Shown: positions 1 through 8,750, counted from the first letter of the stretch. The stretch is 17,238 bases of DNA from Peptococcaceae bacterium (GCA_031264885.1 JAISDM010000245.1:1-17238), one strand, 5' to 3'. Numbers and translations: made by a program. The notes: generated from the sequence alone by a model not told the origin.

Positions 1-26
1 AAATTGAATACTCGGAGGGCGGATTT

Positions 27-1211
27 ATGAATCAATTCCAAGAGATCTACGCGAATCGCCACGATTACGCGCGGGCGTGGAAAGCGCGTACAGGCGGGAA
101 GGTTCTGGGGTACATCGAGACATATATGCCGGAGGAACTCGTATACGCGGCAGGCGCCCTGCCGGTCAGACTCCTCGCGCGCCACGCGGCGGACGACGTA
201 ACAGACCGCCAGATGCACGGGAACTGCTACGCGACGAAGGACATGCTCCGGCAGTTCATTCAAGGCGAGTACGGCTACATCGACGGTCTGGTTCACGCCG
301 AAGGCTGTCAATGGGCGTTCCATTGCTATCAAAACATCATCAACAACCGTCCCGATTTCTTCAATCACTACGTATTCGTCCCCGACTACCCCGACGCCCG
401 CACGTCGAAGAACGCGCTGCGGTCGGAGATGGAGGTCTTCAAGACACATCTTGAGCAATGGACCGGGACAGAAATCACACTCAGCGCCATCGACCGGGCC
501 ATTGATATCTACAATCAAAACAGAGGGCTGCTCCGCCGGCTGTATGAGCTGCGGAAGGCGGATTTCCCCGTCGTCAGGGGCTCGGAGGCCATGGAAATTA
601 TGCTGGCCTGCCAGGTCATGGACAAGGCGGAGGCCAATGAGAAGCTGGAAGCGTTCCTTGAGGAGGCCGAGACGCGCGCGCCCGGCGAGGATGCCGTCCG
701 TATTATGCTCATCGGCAGCGAGACCTGGGACGCGGAATTGGAAAAACTCATTGAATCCCTCGGCGGCAATGTGGTCATCGACGAGCTGGACAACGGCTCT
801 TCGTATTTTTGGAACGAAGTCGTCTGGCAAAAAGACCGGTACATGGCCCTGGCGCGCCGCTATCTCGAAAGACCCCATCATCCGGTCAAGGACAACAACT
901 GGCGGCGGCGGCCCGAACACATCTTTCGGCTCTATGAGGATTGGCAGGCGGACTGCGCCGTGATCGCGAAGCAAATCTACTGCCACCCCCACGGGACGGA
1001 CAACTACGTGGTATGGAAACTCTTGCGCGAACGGCACATCCCCTACCATTTCTTCGAGCGCGACACGACCCTGCCCAAAGCGGAGACGTCCACGCGGATC
1101 GAATCCCTGGTCAGTATGGTGAAGCCCGGCGTCAACAGGATCTCGGGAATAAATAAGGTCGGGATGTTTTCAAGCGTCATTCCGTCCGAACCGCGGGAGG
1201 CGACAAGATGA
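27..1211 (+). CDS. 2-hydroxyacyl-CoA dehydratase / benzoyl-CoA reductase family subunit (BcrC/BzdN-like)
   Basis: A 394-residue protein of the HGD-D (HgdB/BcrC) family. Members bind a [4Fe-4S] cluster and use ATP-energised electrons from an activator to dehydrate 2-hydroxyacyl-CoA or reduce aromatic acyl-CoA in the cytoplasm. The N-terminal stretch around residues 34-50 (PEELVYAAGALPVRLL) is the family signature. Cys67, Cys94 and Cys319 lie where the family's three cluster ligands are expected; Cys100, Cys195 and Cys310 are extra. Length is close to BcrC/BzdN (about 380-390 aa). GGAGGG at 15-20 sets the ATG. The ATG overlaps a TGA at 28-30 that closes an open frame entering from the left edge, so an upstream operon gene may end here. 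Its stop overlaps the next gene by 4 bp. The family is confident; whether the substrate is aromatic or a 2-hydroxyacyl-CoA cannot be told. Confidence 0.85.
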   Translation: MNQFQEIYANRHDYARAWKARTGGKVLGYIETYMPEELVYAAGALPVRLLARHAADDVTDRQMHGNCYATKDMLRQFIQGEYGYIDGLVHAEGCQWAFHCYQNIINNRPDFFNHYVFVPDYPDARTSKNALRSEMEVFKTHLEQWTGTEITLSAIDRAIDIYNQNRGLLRRLYELRKADFPVVRGSEAMEIMLACQVMDKAEANEKLEAFLEEAETRAPGEDAVRIMLIGSETWDAELEKLIESLGGNVVIDELDNGSSYFWNEVVWQKDRYMALARRYLERPHHPVKDNNWRRRPEHIFRLYEDWQADCAVIAKQIYCHPHGTDNYVVWKLLRERHIPYHFFERDTTLPKAETSTRIESLVSMVKPGVNRISGINKVGMFSSVIPSEPREATR

Positions 1212-2521
1212 CAAAGCAATTATGGGAAACGAGACCCCTTGAGATATGGCAGCGCGCGAAAGAGCTTCGCGCCCAGTGGGAACATTCCATTGAGGAAAAA
1301 GACAAACTCGTCGGCCAGGGGCAGACGTACGCGGGCGATTGGTCGGCGTGTTTCCCGGCGATCCGCGTCATTGAGGACAATCCGGTGGGCGCCAAGATGG
1401 CCAGCGACAGCGACGAATTCAGCCGGATATGCAGGCTGGCCATGGAGTCTCGCGGCTGGGGCCGCGAAATTTGCGGCTATCATCTGAATTGCTGGGGCGC
1501 CCAATTTCTCGGTCATCAGCGCGACGGCAGCGGATTCCCCTACCGCGATTTTGTCGTGCCGTTCCCCGATGTCTGCGATCAGCACGCGAAACGCGGGCAG
1601 CAGCCGATGGACCTCTCCCCGATTCCGCGGTGGCAGGGCGACTATCCGATGTACATCGGCCCGCGCGACGCCGCGCGTGAAGAGGCGCTCGTCGATCACC
1701 GGGTCTATTGCTTGCAGAAAGAACTCAACGATATCGAGCGCGTCTTCGATCAAAAATTCGACGACGGGCGCTATGCCCGGCTCATTCGCGAGCGCTCCAT
1801 ACAGCACGGCTATATGAGCGAGGTTTTGTTCCTGATGGCGAACGTCCCGACGCCGATCTCGGTCAAAGATCTGTATTCGTTCTACACGATGGGCGGCCTG
1901 ACTAAGCTGGCGCCGGAAGTCGTTACGGATTTCTTCCGCGCTCTGCGGGACGAGATCAAATGGCGCGCGGACAACCAAATCGCCGCCGTCGGCAACGAGC
2001 GGTACCGCTGGATGGAGGTGCATCCGCCGGCGTGGCATTATCTCCGTTACTACCGGTATATGGAGCAGTACGGCGCCGTATGTATCGGCTCTCCCTACAC
2101 CCACGCCGGAGGCGGCGCGCAGGTTGAGCAGAAGCCGGACGGAACCTGGGGTTCCAGAGAGACGGTCGAGTATCCCGAAGACACGCCGATGCTGACGCGG
2201 GAGGATGTGACCCGGATCGCCCTCACGCCGGACGCGCGGGCGCCGTATCACTTCAAGATCGACGAGTATCTCCGTCCCCAGTCTCTGATCGAATTCGCGC
2301 GGTTCTACAAGTGCGACGGCGCGCTGCTCCCCATATGGCGCGGAGGCGTCGGCTGCGATATGTGGCGGAAGGAACAGGCCCGGCGCTTAAAAGAGGCCGG
2401 CGTCAGCGTGATGCACTATGAGGGATCGCAGCCCGGGGACCGCACCGACTTGGACGAACACGGCTTCCTGGACCGGTTGGACATCTGGATGGAAAGCCAG
2501 GGGCTTGAGAAGCTTGTGTAA
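1208..2521 (+). CDS. 2-hydroxyacyl-CoA dehydratase / benzoyl-CoA reductase family subunit (BcrB/BzdO-like)
   Basis: A 437-residue partner of the preceding subunit. Its length matches the larger BcrB/BzdO type (about 430-450 aa) better than the HadB/HgdA type. Candidate [4Fe-4S] ligands are among Cys89, Cys95, Cys123, Cys369 and Cys383. The C-terminal GDRTDLDE...FLDRL segment (about residues 410-424) fits the family's terminal helix region. In the family this subunit pairs with BcrC to form the catalytic heterodimer that holds the CoA ester. The ATG overlaps the stop of the upstream gene (ATGA), with GGGAGG 8 bases upstream at 1195-1200, indicating translational coupling and equal stoichiometry. 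A 343-codon open frame on the opposite strand (1220-2251) is a codon-bias shadow. Assignment to the BCR branch rather than a generic dehydratase branch is inference from size and pairing. Confidence 0.82.
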   Translation: MTKQLWETRPLEIWQRAKELRAQWEHSIEEKDKLVGQGQTYAGDWSACFPAIRVIEDNPVGAKMASDSDEFSRICRLAMESRGWGREICGYHLNCWGAQFLGHQRDGSGFPYRDFVVPFPDVCDQHAKRGQQPMDLSPIPRWQGDYPMYIGPRDAAREEALVDHRVYCLQKELNDIERVFDQKFDDGRYARLIRERSIQHGYMSEVLFLMANVPTPISVKDLYSFYTMGGLTKLAPEVVTDFFRALRDEIKWRADNQIAAVGNERYRWMEVHPPAWHYLRYYRYMEQYGAVCIGSPYTHAGGGAQVEQKPDGTWGSRETVEYPEDTPMLTREDVTRIALTPDARAPYHFKIDEYLRPQSLIEFARFYKCDGALLPIWRGGVGCDMWRKEQARRLKEAGVSVMHYEGSQPGDRTDLDEHGFLDRLDIWMESQGLEKLV

Positions 2522-2536
2522 AAGGAGGGACGAGAG

Positions 2537-3310
2537 ATGATTACCGCCGGAATAGACGTCGGATTGGAAGCGATCAAGATTGTGATTGTTAAAGACGGGG
2601 AGGTTGCCGGTAAGGCACAGGGACTGTCCGGAGGCGCGGGCCGGGAGCAGGCGGTCGGACGCCTGTGGGATGAAGCTCTAAAGGAAGCCGGAATCGGGGC
2701 GTCCGACGTACAGAAAGTCGCCGCGACCGGCGCGGGGAAGTATGACGTGGCGTTCGCGGATAAGACGGTGACGGAACCCATCGCCGGCGCGCGGGCCGCA
2801 AGGTATTACTTGCCCGGCGCCACATCCGTCGTGGACGCGGGCGCGTCGCAGACACGCGTCGTGACGCTGCGGGAAGGAGGTGAAATCGAAGAGGTCGCGC
2901 TGAATCAGAAATGCGGCGCCGGGCTCGGATCACAGCTGCGTTATCTGGCAAGGCGGCTGGAGATGACACTGGATGAGATAAGCGCGCTTCCGCCGGACGC
3001 GGCGGCGGGATTCACCGTCAACGACGGCTGCGTCGTGTTCATTGAGCTGGATTCCCTGGAATTATTGAATGAAGGCGCGGCGCCCACACAAGTGGCCGGC
3101 GCGGTCAACGACGCGATCGCGGTTCGCCTGAACATGATCCTGAACGACAAGATCACGCCGGCAAAGGACACAACGGTTTTGATCGGAGGCGTCGCGAAAA
3201 ACGCGGCCGTAGTGAACGCGCTCAAGGCAAGATCCGGGATCGGCTTCGTGATTCCCGCGGACGCCGAATATGGATGCGCGCTCGGATGCGCGCTGCTCGC
3301 GGGCAGTTAG
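2537..3310 (+). CDS. ASKHA-type [4Fe-4S] ATPase activator (HgdC/BcrA-BcrD/BadF-BadG family)
   Basis: A 257-residue BadF/BadG/BcrA/BcrD-family ATPase. Such proteins form a dimer bridged by one [4Fe-4S] cluster and use ATP hydrolysis to push single electrons into the dehydratase/reductase. GIDVG at residues 5-9 is the phosphate-1 loop. The two cluster cysteines are present: Cys126 in NQKCGAG and Cys165 in NDGCVVF. The GGVAKN motif at 217-222 matches the adenosine-side loop (usually GGVAQN). The second phosphate loop, usually DIGGQD, reads DAGASQT at 100-106, which is unusual. AAAGGAGGG at 2521-2529 drives the ATG, 15 bp after the preceding stop. A single ASKHA gene is seen, whereas class I benzoyl-CoA reductases have two different ASKHA subunits. 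It may work as a homodimer, or a partner may lie left of the window. Confidence 0.85.
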   Translation: MITAGIDVGLEAIKIVIVKDGEVAGKAQGLSGGAGREQAVGRLWDEALKEAGIGASDVQKVAATGAGKYDVAFADKTVTEPIAGARAARYYLPGATSVVDAGASQTRVVTLREGGEIEEVALNQKCGAGLGSQLRYLARRLEMTLDEISALPPDAAAGFTVNDGCVVFIELDSLELLNEGAAPTQVAGAVNDAIAVRLNMILNDKITPAKDTTVLIGGVAKNAAVVNALKARSGIGFVIPADAEYGCALGCALLAGS

Positions 3311-3325
3311 GAAGGGGAGAAGCAT

Positions 3326-4309
3326 ATGCTGAGATACATTATCCGGCGTCTGTTACTGATGATACCCACACTGTTGGGCATCACACTCATCATTCTGATG
3401 TTTATCATGGTCACGCCGGGGGATCCCGTAAGGATTATGTTGGGCACGCAGTACTCAGAGGAGGAAATGGCGATCGTCAGGGAGGATCTGGGACTGAACA
3501 AGCCTTTCCTCATGAGGTACACGTCTTACCTTGGCAACATTTTCCTTCACGGTGATTTTGGCACGTCATACAGAACCAAGGCGCCGGTTCTGGGGGAGAT
3601 ACTCCAGCGATTCCCATACTCGCTGATGCTTTGCTCCATCAGCATGTTACTGGCCACCGGCATCGGGATCCCCATTGGCATCTACGCCGCGACCCATCAG
3701 TATACATTGAAAGATAACGCGGCAATCTTTGCTTCACTGTTCTGTGTCTCGATGCCGAGTTTTTGGTTCGCGCTGCTGTTGATTCAACTTCTCTGCGTCA
3801 GTCTTAAAATTTTTCCTGTAGCCGGCGTAGCTGACTGGAAAGGGTGGATTCTGCCGGCCTTCACCCTTGCGCTGGGCTACGCGGCTGCCATCGCGAGGCA
3901 GATGAGGTCTAATATGCTGGAGGTCATAAGGCAGGATTATGTAACGACGGCGCGCGCGAAAGGGCAGTCAGAAATGATCGTGCGTTACAGACACGCGTTA
4001 AAAAACGCCGTGATTCCCGTTATTATGACCATCGGTGGAATTTTTGGAATGGCGTTGGGGGGATCGTTGATCACCGAGACGATCTTCTCCTTACCGGGAC
4101 TCGGTTCCTACATGATCTCCGCTCTGACGGCGAGGGATTACCCGGTTATCCAGACCTGTGTACTCTTTATGTCGGCAACGTTCTCCGTCGTACTGCTGCT
4201 TACCGACATTGCGTTCGCTATTGTCGACCCGAGGATACGCGCGCAATACGGAGGAAAAACGAAAAAAGCGAGAAAAAGGGATCAGAGAGGAGAATTGCGC
4301 AGTGCGTAA
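3326..4309 (+). CDS. Dipeptide/oligopeptide ABC transporter permease, DppB/OppB type
   Basis: A 327-residue inner-membrane permease of the BPD_transp_1 family, usual length for DppB. The N-terminus MLRYIIRRLLLMIPTLLGIT is the typical first transmembrane segment, followed by the conserved periplasmic TPGDPVR and FGTSYRT-like segments. At least six hydrophobic segments are visible. The cytoplasmic EAA loop that docks the ATPase is at about residues 210-232 (DYVTTARAKGQSE...ALKNA). It ends with a basic tail (KTKKARKRDQR). GGAAGGGGAG precedes the ATG, 15 bp after the activator gene, placing the importer in the same transcription unit as the reductase-like genes. The family does not disclose the ligand: relatives carry peptides, nickel, opines, glutathione or sugars. 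Confidence 0.92.
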   Translation: MLRYIIRRLLLMIPTLLGITLIILMFIMVTPGDPVRIMLGTQYSEEEMAIVREDLGLNKPFLMRYTSYLGNIFLHGDFGTSYRTKAPVLGEILQRFPYSLMLCSISMLLATGIGIPIGIYAATHQYTLKDNAAIFASLFCVSMPSFWFALLLIQLLCVSLKIFPVAGVADWKGWILPAFTLALGYAAAIARQMRSNMLEVIRQDYVTTARAKGQSEMIVRYRHALKNAVIPVIMTIGGIFGMALGGSLITETIFSLPGLGSYMISALTARDYPVIQTCVLFMSATFSVVLLLTDIAFAIVDPRIRAQYGGKTKKARKRDQRGELRSA

Positions 4310-5180
4310 ACCCGTTACCAAACCCGAACAGAAAAGAAAAAAGTCGAAATTCGGCGATATCTGGCGCCGGTTAAAGAAAAACAAGGCGGCAATGATTTCC
4401 CTTTTCATCATTACTTTGATCATTCTGGTTGCTGTGTTCGCCGATATCATCGCGCCTTACCCCTATGAACAGCAGGATTACTCAGCTACCTACGTCTCGC
4501 CCAGCCTTCAGCATCCCTTAGGAACCGACAAATTAGGCCGCGACACATTCAGCCGGCTTATCTACGGCACGCGCCAGTCGATCCAACTTGGAATCGTCGC
4601 GATCGCCATCTCTACTACAATCGGCATTACCATAGGCGCCATCGCGGGGTATTACGGAGGATGGACCGACAACTTGGTCATGCGCGGACTGGATATATAC
4701 CAGAGCATACCCATGTTCCTGCTGTGCGTCACCCTTGCGGCGCTGATGGGGCCAAGCCTGAAGAACGCGATCATCGCCATAGGCATCAGCATGGTGCCCA
4801 TCCCAGCCCGCATGATGCGCGCCTCTATCCTGTCGGTTCGCGAGATGGAGTATATAGAAGCCGCGAAGGCGATAAACGCGAAGAATCTGCGTATCATTCT
4901 AAAGCATATTATTCCCAACGCCATATCGCCCCTGATCGTTTCGACGACCATGAGCATCGGGATGAATATCCTTGCCGGCGCGCAGCTCAGTTTTATCGGG
5001 CTCGGCGCGCAGCCCCCCCTGCCGGAGTGGGGCACGATGATCTCAGACGCGAGGAACGTCATGCGGGATCACGGGGAACTCGCGCTGTATCCAGGCGTCT
5101 GCATCATGATCACGGTTCTCGCGTTCAACCTGTTGGGCGACGGGCTTCGGGACGCTCTCGACCCACGCCTTAAGAATTGA
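4302..5180 (+). CDS. Dipeptide/oligopeptide ABC transporter permease, DppC/OppC type
   Basis: A 292-residue permease, heterodimer partner of the preceding DppB-type protein. The start chosen is GTG at 4302, which has AGAGAGGAGA at 4284-4293 as ribosome binding site and gives the usual short basic cytoplasmic N-terminus (RKPVTKPEQKRKKSKFGD, the OppC_N region). The frame stays open upstream to an ATG at 4158, but that extension would lie wholly inside the DppB gene and looks artefactual. Conserved LGTDKLGRDTFSRLIYGTR follows the first membrane segment. The EAA loop (EYIEAAKAINAKNLR) has Asn where the family usually has Gly. It overlaps the upstream gene by 8 bp and ends 10 bp before the first ATPase gene. 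Confidence 0.9.
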   Translation: MRKPVTKPEQKRKKSKFGDIWRRLKKNKAAMISLFIITLIILVAVFADIIAPYPYEQQDYSATYVSPSLQHPLGTDKLGRDTFSRLIYGTRQSIQLGIVAIAISTTIGITIGAIAGYYGGWTDNLVMRGLDIYQSIPMFLLCVTLAALMGPSLKNAIIAIGISMVPIPARMMRASILSVREMEYIEAAKAINAKNLRIILKHIIPNAISPLIVSTTMSIGMNILAGAQLSFIGLGAQPPLPEWGTMISDARNVMRDHGELALYPGVCIMITVLAFNLLGDGLRDALDPRLKN

Positions 5181-5190
5181 GGTGTGTTAA

Positions 5191-6162
5191 TTGGCCGACA
5201 ATATACTTGAGATTCATGAATTGGCAGTGGAGTACCATACGGACGAAGCTGTGATCCACGCTGTAAACGGTGTGTATCTTAACGTCAGGCAGGGCGAAAC
5301 AATCGGATTGGTCGGGGAAACAGGCGCCGGCAAGACGACGGTTGCGCGGTCGATTATGCGCATCCTCCAGACGCCGCCGGCGAAGTTCCGCGGAGGCAGC
5401 ATTTTTTTTCAGGGCCAGGATATCATGACCCTGTCGGAAAAACAGATGCGCAAGATACGCGGCGATAAGATCGCGATGATATTTCAGGATCCGATGACCG
5501 CGCTGAACCCTATTGAGAGAGTCGGTTATCAGATCGCCGAAGCCATCGCTTTGCACGACAAGGTTACACGCGCGGAATCTGAGAAAAGGGCTTGCGATAT
5601 GCTTGAAACGGTAGGCATCCCCGCCGGCAGGTACAAGGAGTTCCCGCACCAGTTTTCCGGCGGCATGAAGCAACGTGTCGTCATCGCCATGGCCCTCGCC
5701 TGTAATCCGATTCTACTGCTTGCGGACGAACCGACGACAGCGCTGGATGTGACGATCCAGGCGCAGGTTCTTGATATGATGCATTCATTAAAAGAAAAAT
5801 TGGGGACGTCGGTCGTCATGATCACCCATGACCTGGGCATCGTGGCGGAAATATGCGATTCCGTCGCCGTCGTCTACGCGGGCGAAATCGTGGAATATGG
5901 CACGGCGGAACATATATTCGACCATCCGGCGCATCCATATACGGTCGGCCTGTTTAATTCCCTGCCAAAATTGGATTCGACGGAACCGCGGCTCAAACCC
6001 ATCAAGGGGCTTATGCCTGATCCGACGAGTCTGCCGCAAGGCTGCAAATTCTATGAACGGTGCCCGGACGCCTCGGAAGCGTGTTCCGCCGGCGTTCCCG
6101 CTGCTGTTGAAGTCTCCCCGGGACATCAAGTGAAGTGCTTTTTGACGGGGGTGAACAGCTGA
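5191..6162 (+). CDS. Peptide-type ABC transporter ATP-binding protein, DppD/OppD type
   Basis: A 323-residue ATPase that powers the importer at the inner face of the membrane. Walker A is GETGAGKTT (42-50), Q-loop Gln99, signature FSGGMKQR (155-162), Walker B LLLADE (175-180) and switch His213. The C-terminal oligo_HPY extension carries Cys285, Cys291, Cys298 and a further Cys near 316; this four-cysteine pattern is common in Dpp/Opp ATPases and has been linked to an iron-sulfur site in some. The start is TTG at 5191 with GAGGTG at 5179-5184; no in-frame ATG is available before the first conserved strand. Its stop overlaps the next ATG by one base (TGATG). Confidence 0.92.
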   Translation: MADNILEIHELAVEYHTDEAVIHAVNGVYLNVRQGETIGLVGETGAGKTTVARSIMRILQTPPAKFRGGSIFFQGQDIMTLSEKQMRKIRGDKIAMIFQDPMTALNPIERVGYQIAEAIALHDKVTRAESEKRACDMLETVGIPAGRYKEFPHQFSGGMKQRVVIAMALACNPILLLADEPTTALDVTIQAQVLDMMHSLKEKLGTSVVMITHDLGIVAEICDSVAVVYAGEIVEYGTAEHIFDHPAHPYTVGLFNSLPKLDSTEPRLKPIKGLMPDPTSLPQGCKFYERCPDASEACSAGVPAAVEVSPGHQVKCFLTGVNS

Positions 6163-7124
6163 TGCCTGCGCTGCTTGAGGTAAAACACCTGAAGAAGTAT
6201 TTCAAAACCGGCGGCGGCTTGCTGCACGCTGTGGATGATATCACCTTTACCCTTGAGAAGGGCCGTACCCTTGGCGTCGTCGGCGAGTCCGGATGCGGCA
6301 AGACCACCCTCGGGCGGATCATCCTTCATCTGCTGGATCTCACGGACGGCCAAATACTCTTCGAAGGGAAAGATATCTCGAACCCGTCCAAGAAAGAACT
6401 CGTTAAAGCGCGCGAACAAATGCAGATCATTTTTCAGGATCCCTACTCGTCGCTGAATCCCCGCATGTCGGTCAGCGAAACCATCATGGAACCCCTTATT
6501 CTTCAGGGAAAGCTGACCAAAGACGAAATAATGGAAGAAACAGGTAATCTGATGGACATCGTAGGCTTAGCCGAGCGCTTTAAAAACTCATACCCACACG
6601 AGCTTGACGGAGGGCGGCGTCAGCGCATCGGGGTTGCGCGCGCCCTTGCGCTGAATCCCAAGTTTATCGTCTGTGACGAGCCCGTATCCGCGCTGGATGT
6701 GTCCATTCAAGCTCAGATCATCAACCTTATGCTTGATTTGCAGGAAGAACGCGGCTTGGCTTACATGTTCGTCACGCACGATCTGTCTGTCGTCAAATAC
6801 ATATCAGACGACATCATGGTCATGTACCTGGGGCAGATGGTGGAAAAAGCGCCGTCGGACGAGCTGTTTTCACATCCCATGCATCCGTACACCCAGGCGC
6901 TGCTTTCGGCAATCCCGGTTCCAAACATCCATAATAAGAAGCAACGTATTATCATGCAGGGCGAGTTGACTTCGCCCATCAACCCGAAACCCGGATGCCG
7001 GTTCATGGACAGGTGCCGGTATGCTTCGCCGGAGTGTTCCGAGCCCCAGGTGTTGGAAGAACCCTTGCCCAATCACTTTGTCGCGTGTTGCAAAAGCAAC
7101 CAAAAAGAGGAGGAAGAGAAATGA
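6162..7124 (+). CDS. Peptide-type ABC transporter ATP-binding protein, DppF/OppF type
   Basis: A 320-residue second ATPase of the importer. The start is ATG at 6162, overlapping the DppD stop, with GGGGGTG upstream; an in-frame ATG nine codons earlier (6135) would lengthen the overlap and has no good ribosome site. Walker A is GESGCGKTT (41-49), Q-loop Gln92, Walker B FIVCDE (168-173) and switch His206. The ABC signature reads LDGGRRQR (148-155) instead of LSGGQ, so the serine that contacts ATP gamma-phosphate is Asp. I recall this variant from other clostridial DppF-like proteins, so it may be a lineage feature that makes one ATP site degenerate. Cys279, Cys285, Cys292 and Cys309/310 form the C-terminal cysteine cluster. 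The stop overlaps the next ATG (ATGA). Confidence 0.92.
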   Translation: MPALLEVKHLKKYFKTGGGLLHAVDDITFTLEKGRTLGVVGESGCGKTTLGRIILHLLDLTDGQILFEGKDISNPSKKELVKAREQMQIIFQDPYSSLNPRMSVSETIMEPLILQGKLTKDEIMEETGNLMDIVGLAERFKNSYPHELDGGRRQRIGVARALALNPKFIVCDEPVSALDVSIQAQIINLMLDLQEERGLAYMFVTHDLSVVKYISDDIMVMYLGQMVEKAPSDELFSHPMHPYTQALLSAIPVPNIHNKKQRIIMQGELTSPINPKPGCRFMDRCRYASPECSEPQVLEEPLPNHFVACCKSNQKEEEEK

Positions 7125-8743
7125 AGAAGAGAAACCTGATTGCAATTCTATTGTGCCTTGTGATGTTTAGTATGGCGGCCTGCGGCGGCAATTCGAACAC
7201 CCCCGCCGATACGCCTGCCGGCGCCGGACCCACAACCGCCGCGTCAAGCGCGCCGGGTTCGGCTTCGGCTGCCAGGGACACCCTGAATATATCCATGGCG
7301 TCGGACGCGGGCACGCTTAATCCGTCCCAAATGACCAGCGGATTGGCGGAAGCGATTCAAACAGTCTACGAGCCGCTGTGGGAGGTTACCGAAGACGACG
7401 AAATTATCTATCTCTTGGCTGAAAGCGTTGAGGAGGTCGATCCGACCCACTGGATCGTCAAGTTAAGACAAGGGGTGACCTTCTCAAACGGCAATCCGTT
7501 GACGGCGAGCGACGTTATCTTTTCGCTCAAATATTGGAAAAGTGTCGGCATAAACGCCGTCAGGGTGCAGTCCCTGGACGCCGAAGCTACCAATGCCATT
7601 GACGATTACACGGTTGAGTTATGTATGGTGGACTACTACGTCATGAACTGGACCGCTTGCAGCCTGTTTATGATTTATGACGAGGAATCGTTTGATGAAG
7701 CGAAAATCAACCTGAATCCCATTGGCACCGGTCCGTACGCTCTTAAAGAATATGTGACGAACAGCCATCTCATTCTGGAACGCCGCGACGACTATTGGGG
7801 AGAACAGCCGGACATAAAGACCCTCAACTTCAGGGTTATGTCCGAGCCCTCCCAAGTCGTGAACGCGCTCAATACCGGCATGATAGATATCGCGACGGTG
7901 CTTGAGATGGCGGATTATGAGTTTGTAAGCGGTTTGCCCGGATACAATGTGGATTCCCGCTATGTGGGCGGCGGCAGAACCCTACGGTTTAATTCGAGCA
8001 AGCACAGCTTCTTTAACCGGTTTGACGACCCGCAAAAGGGCCTCGACGCCAGGTACGCGGTCATCCACGCCATTAACCCTCAGGTGATTATCGATATCGT
8101 TTACGAGGGCAAAGGCAAGGTTATGAAGAATGTCGCTCCGGAACTCTGTTTTGACTATAAACCGGAATACGTCGGTATGCACCCCACATACGCCATCGGT
8201 TACGACCCTGAGCTTGCCAAAAAGTACGCGGAAAGCTCCGGTCTCACGGGTGAGACCATCACGATTATGACGGACGGTCAAGCCGACAGAGTGGCGACTG
8301 CCGAGCTCGTACAGGATATGCTGGCTCAGATCGGAGTAACCGCCGAGATCAACAACTTTGATCCCGCCACTGTCAACACGGCGCAGTACGACCCGGAATC
8401 GACCCATGATCTGCAAATCGACGCGCAGATAGCCCCCAACAGGAGGGTATGCGACCTCCTCGTGAACGGCGTCCGGTATTCGCCGATATTGAGCGCGCCC
8501 GGCGCGTTTCCAAATAATGAATACTATTTGGAGATCGCCCCGCTGACCATACACACGCCCGATGAAGAGAAGCGCCTTGAGATTGTGTGGGAGGTACTGT
8601 CATTATATATCGAAAACGCCTTGAGTTTTGGAATGTGCGAAGTTGAGCAGGCGCAGGCGTTCCCCGGCGACATTGACGTTAGTTCCATCCGGCGCGGGGT
8701 ATGCAACGGAAACATCCGCTTCATGGATCTGAAATTGGTCTGA
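7121..8743 (+). CDS. Extracellular solute-binding lipoprotein, family 5 (DppA/OppA type)
   Basis: A 540-residue SBP_bac_5 protein that captures the ligand outside the membrane and hands it to the permeases. The start is ATG at 7121 with AGAGGAGGAAGAG just upstream; the frame is open further 5' inside DppF, but the lipoprotein signal begins exactly here. The signal peptide is MKKRNLIAILLCLVMFSM followed by lipobox MAAC, giving lipidated Cys21. A low-complexity Thr/Ser/Ala/Pro linker (about 25-50) tethers the domain. Typical family segments follow: DTLNISMASDAGTLNP, VTFSNGNPLTASDVIFSL and NPIGTGPYALKEY. A lipid-anchored binding protein supports a Gram-positive-type envelope. As the last gene of the + operon it is followed by the inverted repeat at 8751-8809. 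Ligand unknown. Confidence 0.93.
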   Translation: MKKRNLIAILLCLVMFSMAACGGNSNTPADTPAGAGPTTAASSAPGSASAARDTLNISMASDAGTLNPSQMTSGLAEAIQTVYEPLWEVTEDDEIIYLLAESVEEVDPTHWIVKLRQGVTFSNGNPLTASDVIFSLKYWKSVGINAVRVQSLDAEATNAIDDYTVELCMVDYYVMNWTACSLFMIYDEESFDEAKINLNPIGTGPYALKEYVTNSHLILERRDDYWGEQPDIKTLNFRVMSEPSQVVNALNTGMIDIATVLEMADYEFVSGLPGYNVDSRYVGGGRTLRFNSSKHSFFNRFDDPQKGLDARYAVIHAINPQVIIDIVYEGKGKVMKNVAPELCFDYKPEYVGMHPTYAIGYDPELAKKYAESSGLTGETITIMTDGQADRVATAELVQDMLAQIGVTAEINNFDPATVNTAQYDPESTHDLQIDAQIAPNRRVCDLLVNGVRYSPILSAPGAFPNNEYYLEIAPLTIHTPDEEKRLEIVWEVLSLYIENALSFGMCEVEQAQAFPGDIDVSSIRRGVCNGNIRFMDLKLV

Positions 8744-8750
8744 CGCGAAC

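Noticed and set aside
1220..2251. 343-codon open frame on the minus strand
   Set aside because: It lies entirely antisense to the BcrB-like gene, has no recognisable domain, and is explained by high-GC codon bias.
4158..4301. Extended N-terminus for the DppC-type permease
   Set aside because: The extension lies inside the DppB-type gene and encodes no family sequence; GTG at 4302 has the ribosome site.
6995..7120. Extended N-terminus for the solute-binding protein
   Set aside because: It would bury the lipoprotein signal peptide; ATG at 7121 has a strong ribosome site and begins the signal.
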